From NCBI RefSeq assembly GCF_000524195.1, contig NW_020170450.1, forward strand, positions 62,001 through 126,000: a DNA stretch of 64,000 nt, given 5' to 3'. Numbering within the stretch: the stretch's first letter is position 1; each line of letters begins with the position of its first letter. Origin of the DNA: Echinococcus granulosus (taxonomy: Eukaryota; Platyhelminthes; Cestoda; Cyclophyllidea; Taeniidae). The notes under the pieces are model-generated. The model was not told the DNA's origin. It worked only from the letters and a program-made list of their open reading frames with translations, and made no database searches. Positions 38,101 through 50,100 of this stretch are shown piece by piece. A program made the translations under genes and the position numbers.

Positions 38101-41100
38101 GGGGCAAAGTCACCTCTTACTGCCTTAAAAAATGTCATGTTGTTCTACGGAAAAGGTAATTTTTGTCTCCTTTTCATTTTAGAGTTTGATTCATCTCTAA
38201 AGAAAGAGAATAGTAACAGCTGAAGTATGGAACACTTTACCTACTAAAATAAGTCGGTTTTAACCTAAAATGTTCTTAAAATTGTTGTATTAGATTTATA
38301 CAAGAAAAATAACTTATTTTCAGCCGCAGTTTTTAATGCCGTGTGGACCTTAAAGTGTGCGACATCGCCAAAAGACGTTGGTGTAAAAACGCATTTTGAG
38401 AAAGAAAAATACAGAGGTTTTAAGGTTGAAAAGCATTTGGTAGACTAATGTTCTAAGTGCCAGTGGTTATTTTTGAAAGACTTGTGAAAATTGGTGCCTA
38501 TTGTAACAGTGCTTTAAGCGTGGAACAGCTTAAGGTGAAAAGCTACTTAAGGTACTAATAAGTAGTGTGTCTCCATGCCAAGTCAAAAAGTTTAGCTCCC
38601 ATTTTTGCATCACAAAAGCGAGCCACATGTTGCAAGTGCGGTTCGTTGGGCCATTCTGGCGTTATGAACTGTGAGTAATAGGCTATTGCATAAAATGAAA
38701 CACTTTTGATAGACATGTATGAGTTTCCTCAAATCGCTGGCTTGATGCACGCACACACCTTCTACGTGAACAGGATATAAAGCAGTAAAATGTTTACAAA
38801 AATTTTTTTAATTCCTTAAAAAATTTCTATTCTATATTTTGGTTTTTGGAGCCAAAGGAATATACGTAAAAGAGGACCACTAGAGCTTTTAAATTTCGTA
38901 AAATATAGGTGGCGGCATTGCTCCTCGGTGGTAAGAAGAGTACCATTCCATGACCAAAAAAACATGGAAAGATGCTCACGAAGATTTAATTTTAATAAAT
39001 ATGCGAGTGCATTTCTAAACAAGGGAATTATGTTTATTGGTAAATGTTCTATGGTATAATTCATGACTATTTCCCAAAAATAATAGATAAATGGTTGGCT
39101 GATCGTTTTGTGTTGCATTTAGACCGGCAGTGAGTTCCTATATTGCAAAGCAATCACAAAGATTCCAGGAAATCGCCGAATGTGTTTCTTTATTTCAGCC
39201 AGCTACTTAACAAGTCATGATTAGTTTTGACCTTATCCGGTAAATGAAAGGTGTAGGGCATAAGGATTTGCGGGACAAAATGCAAATACCTAAAGCTTTA
39301 TGCCTCAAATGCCCTAAGGAGTGGTATGAGTCGGTTTTGTAAATTAAAGAGAAATACGAAAATAACGCATATTGCTTAAAGGTAATTAGCTATCGAAAAG
39401 CGAAAGAAAAGCCGAGGTTTTTTCCTTAAAGGAGGAGTGTTAGTTTTCAATGCCTTCCATTCGGTTTATACGAGGCTTTTTAAAAGAACCAAACCTCAGT
39501 AAAACAAAACTGCTTTATTTGCTAAAATAATCATCGTTTGACATGATGACCATGCTTTGTGCTCAACCCCTCCTCCTCCATCCTCCCTTCGGGTCAATTG
39601 AGGTGATTGTGACGGCAGCCAATCAGATGCTTAGTGAGGGGATGGTGAAAAGCAAGGGTAATGTGCCAATAAGATTGTCTAACGTTTGGTATTTTTATCG
39701 CTTTTTTTGTGCCTTCTGCATTCTCAAACCCCCGGCAAAAGGCCATTCATTTACTGGGCTGCCATTTCCTGTTTAAGGGGAGATTTATGCTTCTTCAAAA
39801 AGTGCTTTTTTTCCGGTCTCCTTAAACACATCAGAGACCCAGGGAATACAAAGCGCCAAATGTAACTTTCACAAATTTTTACTTCTTATTGGGTTTACTT
39901 CATTTTGCGCATTCCATATAAATCCTTTTGGGAATGATTAAAGGTTAAAAAAGGTGAAAAACCCAACAATGGGGCTGAATGGATTAGGCGGCATCTCTGC
40001 ACCACTTTGTCTCTTCATTTGCAAAAAAGTGAAGCCCCTTTTGTCTTGTTGGTCACCTTTTACGCACAGAAGTTGTCTTTTTGGTTGCTAGTGTTGCATG
40101 ATTGTTTAATGTAGATAAATGGGTATGTGGTTGCGACATCCCAGTGCCTATAGGTGTACCCTTCTCTTGGCGTCTGTTTCAGCACCAACTTTAGTGCTAC
40201 AAATCAAAACGTGACGAATCAAATCTCCTTGGTCAGTTCTCTTGCTTATCCAGCTGTCAATTTAATACATTGCTGGCATCTCAGGAGAGGGAGCAAGAGA
40301 GAGGAAGGCCTTTCGTCACCCCCCCCCCCCCCCCGACTATATGCGCACATACCGTTGAGGATGAATTGGCGCTCCCGACACAAACTCGTCCTTTAACTCA
40401 CCTACTCTTTTTTTCACGATGACCTGCGTATTGCGGAAAGCAAAAGCAGAGGACAATTTTTGCCCTCACTTTTGCATAAGATTAATAAATCTTACTACCG
40501 ATCTACAGAGTCAGTCAACCGGATAAAGGAGGGAGTGGGTACCTGACACCCACCCCTCCAAAAGAACAATATTTACAGCCTCCAAAAAGGCGGAGAATGA
40601 ACATCCACAGTGTCAAAAACATTTAGACGCATAACATTTACCTTCTTGATTTTGCGCAGTTGGTCAGATTCCTCCATGGACATGCTCTTGCTTGGCTTGG
40701 CCGGAGCAATGGCGTTGAGCTGGAGCAAGCAAACAGTGGTGAATAAATAATAGGGCAATACTCCACGTCAAAAACGCATAGGAGTTTTTTAATCTCCCTC
40801 CTTTGGGAAGTCGATGATGGCAGCAGGAATTGACGTCCCTTCTAGACACACCTGATTGTTCTCCACCTCCAATGCAGTCGTGCAAAAATTCGGCTTTATT
40901 AAAGAGGCAAATGTTATTTCGATATTAAAAAAGAGGAGCTTTTTTGTAGTTAAGTCAGTTTTTCCATTGTATTTTACACCTGTCACTTTTTTCGGTCTCA
41001 TTGAAACATTTTTTTACTTCCTTCCCTTGTAAGTGCATCAGTCAAATGGGTCCTGGTGATGCAGAAGGCTTTCACGTGCCAGAACAACACACCTATTGTG

Positions 41101-44100
41101 TATTAGGCTTAGCAAATCCGAAAAGTGGAATTCTGGAGGCAATTTTTAGGAGTAAGACACAATTTTTTACCATTTAATTTAATTCCAAATCTGATGGTTT
41201 TGTCAAATTGTAAAGGAAATCTCACAAAGTATTACGACTTAGTCATTTGAATAAAATTAGGGTGCGAGGTATTTCCCTAAGTGACACGATAGCCGCCTAA
41301 TAAATTGTACTAGCAAACGTTTTGGATGCTTCAACTGAATGCACAGTAGGAAGTCATCATGAAATCGTCGGCCAAATCAAGAAGGGTTTGAAGCTGAAGG
41401 TCTTGATAGGAGTTAATATGACCGATTGGCTAGATCATGGATAGGTAAGTCTTTGACGGATCAACAGGGAATAATCGACCGTAGGTTGCCTAACTTCCAT
41501 ATTTTGAACTAATTGATGAATGGATACAGAACTGATGAAAAATATTTTTATATAACCCCTGACGTTTTAGTAAACAGGGCTCTTGAATGCCCCAAGCACC
41601 AGATCTCCCCTTTATCTATAAATTATCCCATCATTGGTTAGTTGTAGAGCCACTGCTTTCTAAATTAAGTCGTCGCTTCCAACACACATCGTGGAGGCAA
41701 TCACAGTGGTGAGTATTCTAATGACCACGTCTAGCTTCGTCATAGATGCTTTTCGTCTACTTACTTCGTTTTTTAGCTTCTTTATTTCGGCTTCCAACTC
41801 ATCGGTTTGTTGAAGGTACTGCAGTTTAGCCTTTCGTTCTGTTTCCAAGATCTGCAACAGGTAGGCCTGATTCTCCTTCAGCTCCTGTCTGGACTCAATT
41901 ACACTGCAGTATCTATGGGGTAAAAAGTTTAAATAAGAGGGTAGAAATGTGGTGAATAGCACTTTGTTTGAATTGCGTCCTTAACTTCACTAATCCGTTT
42001 ACGTTTGTCTGCGACTTGGCATAAATCGCTTAAGCTCTTCGTACACCGTCTCGTAACCTCTTCAGGGATAACTGATGGGCTATACAGGTAATGCTTTACT
42101 CTAGTGGACTTTTTTGGTGTTATGGAAAGGGTTTTCTGTGGATCATGGAAGCAGCAGTTACCTCTAATCGTCCAGTGCCTTTTTATCACCCGCAAGAAGC
42201 AAAGACGACCCAAAACGACCCGTCTTCTTTGAAGTTATTATGACTGTATCAGACTCAAAGAGGGTAAAATTAACCCTGAATAGCCATAAACATGACAGGA
42301 GGCGAACTTCTCTGAGGCTCATGTAATAGCCAATCCAAACAAAGGGCCGATGTAGTAAAATATGTGATTGAAACAAGCACCGTCCCAATAAAGCTTCATG
42401 ATAATCTTTAGTGCATTTAGATGGCTACAAAGTAAATGGAAGCATGACAAGGGAAGACAAATGCCCTCATTGTAAAAACATCATCTCAATGCCGGCTATG
42501 CGAAGTAAATAAAAGGAGAAACTTTGCAAGGTATTAATCTGCGCTCTCGTCCAACTCAGGAAACAGAACATTATCAGTGCATCAAAATGTTAGTTTACGT
42601 GAGCCTTGACATCTCTCGCTATTCAGATTTCGTAGCATCCGCTTGTGGCTAGGCCACTTTGAAGGGGTACTTAACAGAGTATAGTATAAGCAGATGAAGG
42701 TGGAATTGTACCAAGGAACCGTAAAGAATGAAGATGAAGATGAATTTGCTACACGTTTTTTTAAAAACTGGTGTTTTTTTTATAACTTATTTTTCAGCCC
42801 TTCTTACGGCCTCTAGCTGGATTCATCTCGACTCCTCGTACCAAACCGAGCATGTCGCATAAATAAATCCAACCAGTTTGTGAGATACATAAGCGATGAT
42901 TGAAATATGGCTTAATTTTCTTGTAAAAAGATTTTAACTAATCCAGAAATAAAATAAAGGCACAATGCGTTGTTGGGTTGAACATTTTGGGAGAATGTCA
43001 AAGAGAAGCAGCATAGTTCTACATCTTTAGCATGGTTAGGCTTAGGAGCAGGTGAAGTGGAACGCGCTCCTGGACAGAAGTGAGACGATGGAGCAGTAGC
43101 AAGGTGGAATGAAGGAGGCGGGTTAGTTTGGTAAACTTCACATTAGTCGACGTCCTTTACTGAACAGCGTTTCTTCAAGGCTAAAAATTCCACCATCTCC
43201 GATCGGTGAGTGGGATGCATCCATCCCGCGGCATTACCTGTTTCGTCTTAAAGAATTCAGTCCCAACAATTTCCATTCTTTGACCAAAGCCATCGAACAA
43301 TGCTTAACCTCAAATGAGCTAAACACCGCAAGATACCGCACTGTTGTTCTCATGAAATTCTTGGTACCACGTTTGGCAAAGACCGACGTCGGATCAAGGT
43401 GCACCTAGAAGTAGTGTAAAAGTTTAATTTTTGCGATGAATTATCAAATAAGCTACACTAAAAACAGGAAAACACTATTTTTGCGATCTTAAAGAACTTT
43501 ATTTTAATCTGGGCAGTAATGACAGGCGCTGGTCGCATCAAGACAACTTGGTGCAAAGTTCGACATGCTCGGCTCATCTGCATTAACTAAAGCATTCGTG
43601 GCGGAGGCGGAAGAATTGCGCATCACATCCCATTTTCCCCACTTCTTCCACTTACTTTATAAAGATTTAATGTATCCTTTTCCGTGGTTCGCCTTCTGAC
43701 TGACTAGCTGCTTCATGATGAGCAATAGCGAATGAACATATTACTGAGTTTTTCCAAAAGATCCAGTTACATTCCATCCCGCACTACTGGGTCGCGTATC
43801 ATATTATACTCAGGAGACTGGATTTGCAAGCTGCGTGTGTTTTTGGCGGACTGCAGACGCAGTAAATATGGACTAAACCTATCCCAATCAACCAGAAACA
43901 ATAAATAGGTCAAAATGGAAAGAAAGCCATATTTGTAAAGGATTTTATAGGACTTCACGCTCTAATCCTCTCCAGGACTTAATCATACAAAATCTTCACC
44001 ACACAATTGAATAGTAGGGAGTGAATGAGGCACCGTCTCACCTCACCCTTGTTTTTTTGGAATCAATTTAGGTCACTCTTTTCGACATCCGGAAATCAGA

Positions 44101-47100
44101 AGTGATCGGTTGGGAAACGAAGACAGTTGGAAGTGTGCTTTTGGCCAAAAGGTGGGATTCGTGAGCTTTCACTTGCCTGTCTGTATGCCTGGGGATAGAT
44201 AATAGGCCGAAATGCTGTTAATGCCAACGATCAAGGTGGCTGGAGGAGCCTCCTCAGGTTATTTACCTTTCTTTACGAAACCACTGGAGCTATTATGCTA
44301 TCTAAGGGTATGAAAATAAAATCACTGGTCGAACAATAAAATATGTGGGTCCAAAGCATGATTTAATAGCTAGGCGGACTTAGCTGCACAGGCCAGCGAC
44401 CTGACGTAGCTCATGAGAGCGTTGATAGGTCAGTCCTAACCTCGACTAACCTTTAATGGATTCGGGACAGAATTAAATACTAAGGCCTACAATTTGCAAC
44501 ATTTTGAACTGTAACACCACGATGTCCTTTTTTGCTTTGAGTCCCATGGCGATACTGCTTCGGATGTCCTCTAGAGACCTCGTATCAATGAGGTAGGGGT
44601 AGAATTGCATAGTTGGAATAGGCAAACAATTCAACTAAACGGGCGTAATGGGGGCTTTATGGCCTGCTTATTTAATATGAGGATTAAATAGCAGAAGAAA
44701 AAGAACATTTTTAATGACCTAGGTCCCATCTGTGGGTTAAAAGGCATCAAAGGGATTTATGCTTTGCCCTGCCGCAGCTACAGGCAATGCCGCCTTCAAT
44801 GAGAACCTCTTAAAAAGAGGCGGAAATCAACTTTATGAAAAAGAATGTAAACGAGTTTTACTAAAGAGAAAAATATAAATAAAAATTACTTATTAATGCA
44901 AAAGTGGAGGTGATTTAGGAAAGACTGATCATTCGGTCAGCAGCACCAACCCACTGGAGATGGGGAGCAAAGTAGTCCACCTTCGGGTAGTTTTGTGCAT
45001 TCCAATCAAAACTTCAATTAAACTGGATTTTACTTTAAAAGAAAAAGTTTTAAGCTTAAAAGTAAACGCAATTTTTTTGGTAAAATCGTATCCAAAATGG
45101 GACACTATTAAACTTGATTTATTGTTCCAAATTCCTTTAGGTGATCATGACAAATGGCGACAAAATGGAAATCTAGTTTATATTTGAGCATTTCCAACGT
45201 TCTTAAAATTTAAAATAGATTCTCAAACATATTTTTGACAAATTATGCCAGTATTTGGCGTAAGAAATTATAAAATATAGGGAGGGGGGATTAGTACTAC
45301 TGAAGCATTTGCCGCCTATATATTAAAACATTACAAAGGAAAGACTACATCCACTTCTTTGCCAACATGAAGGAGAATCCAATCGAAAACGCCATCTTGG
45401 TTTTTGGAAAACCACAAAACGATGGATCAGTACTTCTTTACCTGGATGGGTCATCACGCATATCTTACAAGAACCATCCGTTAGAGCTCGCATCCTACTG
45501 ACGTCCTCGGAACCCATTTTCTTAGACACCTTATCTTTCCCTACGCTAGCAACACACTTTCCTCCTTTGTGGTGTGGCTGGCCTGTGATATAATCACAAG
45601 TGATTTCTTCCATCTCCACATTGACCACAATGACAAAACATCCTGATACAAGTCTGCCACCACTTTCCCTTCCCTGGCTAGTCATCATGTATCACTCACA
45701 CAGGGGGAGAACTCTGCTGTGGATGGCGCGATCTGACGTTACTGCCAACAAATAGGGTCTCAATCTTCACCACTTGAAGGCGGTCAGGCAGTGGGGCCAC
45801 ACTCAACGTAAGTGATTTGATAGCATCTAATATGGAGTCACCTGCATACACTTATACGGAGGCACATAAAACACACACAAGTGGGTGATGCCTTCACCAC
45901 ACCTGAAACATGTGAATAGAATGGAACAGGTGGAAGTGAGACGGTGGAGCAGTGACAAGGTGGAATGGATGAGGCGGGTGAGTTCTATCAACTTTACATT
46001 AAACGATATCTTTTACTAAGCAGCGTTGCATTTGGGTGGATATTACTACGTCAAATGATTGATGTATGGAATGCGTTTGTTGTGACGCACTGTCCGACCC
46101 GTATAATGTAATTCAACGCCTGCAAATCCTTGGCTACTATCCGATTTCTCATTCCTTCAGAATCAAAAAAAGGCTTCATGAAGGTTTCGGTTAAATTTTT
46201 CGCTGCCTTTGTTAACATTTACAGACTAATACTTTTTTATTTTAATATCAACTTTTCGACGGACATCACAGGAGAATGATCAAGAGCGCTGAATGGTAAT
46301 GTGAAGCCCAAGATCAGAAGTGGCCTGTGCACAACTGGCTCTTTGATAATCTTCCATTTTCACGAATCTTGAACAATTTATCCTTAAACTGTTCAAAAAA
46401 CTATAAAATTTTAATTCAAATGTAAAAGTTTTCAAAAAAATGAAAAAATTGCAAACGAAAAATACAAGTTTCTTTGACGTTCTTACTGCACAATCTGCTT
46501 GAAGAGAAAAAAGCCACACCCATCCCAAAAATTTGTCCTACAGATTTTGACGAAATGCCTTAATTCAAAAGAAAAGCCAAGCGTTCATAAAGACTGGATT
46601 TCTAATTATAACTTTCTACTTTTACCCATAATTCAGTAGTATCTAATATGCCCATTTTTTGGGATTTTTTCAGGTGCATAATATGCCTTTTTAAGCAATT
46701 AAATAGTATTTTTTAGGTTTTATGACCAACTTTTTTAAAAACCTATTTGCTCACCTTGCACCTCGAATGGCTGCAACCCAGTCGTCGCATTTCTCCTCAC
46801 TGTCCGCTCGCAGCTCGTAGTACTTCTTGCGTTTCGGCAAACAGCAGATGGTGAAGCAGTGCTGAAGCGCATCCGATGTGAAAAGGACAGTAAAAAAGGT
46901 ATCACTTCTTTAATTGTTAAGCGTTCTTGCATTCAGCTTTGGTCTTTTTCGTACTGGCCCACATTTGCATCATTAGTTAATGCTACTAATTTGACTGTTA
47001 AATTAATAGTAGCATAATGTACTCAACTGGTTACTTCTAAACGTAGTCTCTACACATTTGCTTAAAATTACGGGTTCTTTAGAGCAAATACCATAAAAGC

Positions 47101-50100
47101 TTTTTTGTTTATAAAAAACGGAGTTTTTCGTTATATATTTTATTTCTAACTTTTGTTGTCGGTAGTCACGTTGCCACAACAAATGCTTAGGGTTATTTTC
47201 ACAGAACTTAATTAAAATTGTTGTGGCAAGGAAAGCAGAGGTTTTTTAAATAATTGATCAGGCAGTATTTTAGAAATTGTGTTTTCTCGTAGTCCTGATA
47301 TTCCAAAAATAAAAACGAGATCTGCCGCATCACAACTTTGGTTAAATTGTGAAAATCTTTCGACAAACTAATTAGATTTTTACTAATACTGAAAATACTA
47401 ATAGCATGATTCATAATGGATGCTAAAATTGAGTGAACTATTCTGATTTACTTAAAATTTCCATCTTTCTAAATGACTTATCAATCTTACCCTCCAACCA
47501 TTCAGGTATGAGGTGTTAATTTCCCAACCAATCATCTATCAGGGGTGTATGTATCTGTCAGTCTATTGACCCGATTGTTCATTCGTTTGTCTGGCCAGCC
47601 AAGTCGTCCATCTCCTCATCCTCCCAAATATGAATTCACTCATCCATCCAACCATTTATTGAGCCCCACTCCCCTTCTTCCCTCCACCAACAAACCCGTT
47701 CACTCAATCAGACATCCGTCTCAGATCCGCAAATTTTTTTTATTCGAATTTGGCTTGATTCCACACATCTGAAGGCACTCCATCAAAAAAAGTGTTTTAC
47801 CATTAAATAATTCTTTTTAAGGTGTACAGGTCGGTGGCCAGATGTAAATGTTGGTTTTAGGAGTAAATTCTCCTGGCGAGAAATCACTCTGCCTTCGATC
47901 ACACCGCTACGTTTTGGCATAAAGGAGTATCAGTCCAATTGTAAATATGTCATCTGATAAATAACAAGGAACCACTTTTAGGAGATACTTTAAGTATTTC
48001 TAATAACTTGCAGCGGCTTTCTTACTTTATATACCAAAATTTGGTCCGCTGAGCCGCATTGTCAGTAGGGTGGTGGAAAGTTGGCGCCCGCTTACCGATT
48101 AACTGATTTGATTAATTAAAACAAACTCACATCGTGTTGCGGTGCGATGCGCGTGTCGCGGGAGGTCCGCAGTACGAGGGTTTTCTCGCAGTAGGAGCCC
48201 TCCAGTAGCGCCATTCCACACGGCGCTTTGTCCAACTTATCCGACTCGAATTGGAAAAGCATGTTTTGGTAGAGCACAAAGTATCTTGAGGCAAAACGAC
48301 AAACCGTTCATCTCATTTTAGTACAACTATGCATGTAAACTAAACAAAATTCCGTTATCTTAAATTGCGAGGTCGCTTGTATACTTTTGCAAGTTTGTGA
48401 TTCGCGCTATCCAGAGTCTCAATGGCGAGTTTATTTTGATTTACGCACCTCATTTAAATACAGGACGGATTAAAACGAAGTAGCTGACGTAGATAAAGTT
48501 ATTTTTAATGCTATCGTCAGCAGTCGCACGCAGTTTGGTAAACACAGAAGAGAGTTTTGCGCTACAAAGTGACTTTGAAATGCGGTACAAACTATTCAAA
48601 CAGCCCCGACGCACAGGAAATCATAAAAAATGCACTTTTTATGGGAAAAGGAGAATTGTGGGCAGAACATGATTATTTATTAAGGATTAGTTAGAAACAA
48701 ATGGGGCTGGGGTTGGGGATAAGGTTTTTTTCAGATTTTTAAAGATAAGGAGGGACAAAATGGACTCCAACATAAAGCAATCCCAATGCTTTGATGGTAC
48801 AGTTCAGAAAGGACTACTTTATCCAAGATTTCATCATCCTTCCTTTTTGTTTGTATAAATAGTTTGAGGTCAAAGTGTGCGATCTGGTGGCACATCTCCG
48901 CAGCCGTGTCCACCCAGACCTTCCTCACAGCCGGGGGGGGGGGGGATAAAACATTCCTTGGCCCACCTCGTCCCATTAGAGAGACGGAGATGACTCGGGC
49001 GTATCAACGCCACTTACGGGTTGGTTTTCTTCCACAAAGCAGCAGCTTTTAGAAAAATTTATGCTTTAAATCCTCTTTGCCTTTCAAATAATTTTGGGAA
49101 TTTACTTCAACGCTGCGAACAATGCATCTCATGATTGGGGATTTTCACACTTTACAAAGCCTTTTCTCTTTTTTCTTTTTTTCCCTTTTATATAACAAAT
49201 TGGCTTTTCCTTGTGTTTTGCGACGATAAATCATCCAAACCACTTTCTGTTTTCCATGTTAAAAATTGGACACTTTGGGAAGGCAAACTTTGGGAAGGGG
49301 GGGTAAATCAAAAAAACACGGTTGGTTAGAGGAGGGGTTTTGCAATAGTTTTACGTCTGGTGTTAGTCGATTCAGGGTTTCCCCAATTTTTTTATCCTTT
49401 GTTCTCGTTCTGCATATGCCACCTATCTCAAATACTTATATCAGTAGTATAGTCGCATCTCTCTTAGCAGAAAATACAGTCGTCTCTAGTCCACTTTGGA
49501 CAAATTAAGCTATACTACTTAATTTCGACCAGACTAAATGCAAGCTAGCGGTATTGGAATGTTTAATTTTCCCATTATTTACGCCAATAACCCTTAAATC
49601 CAAAGAATTATCGCTTGTCATCGGACACTAGTTTCGTGGACACACTTCTCCTTTCTGAATTGGCAACTTCGAGGCTACTGAAATTTACTGTGCATGTTCA
49701 GTCGTTTAGCTTTATGACACATGAAAACCATAAAGACCTCATTGATGATCGTATTTCTCTCTTTCCGTCTGTCGATGACAGTTCGAGTAGCAGTGCCTAC
49801 GCTGTTATTACACCATCATGGCAGTCATTCCCAAGATAGGGAAACTGACTAGTGAAACGTCTTATCCAAGGCTCATGACTGACGCGTAATCTGACTTATG
49901 ATGACATCAGAGACGAAACCTCCCGTGAGAACAGCGAACACAATAGCTGACACATACTTACATCTTTAAAAGCTAATTTACACTGGCCGTAGGGAAGTGT
50001 TGGAGGGGCTATGTGTCGCAAAGTGCTTCAATCCTGGTGCGAAGCCCTCCAACCTTAAAGCTGTGTTTTAGGTAGTGGAGAGAAATGTACAGAAAAGTAC

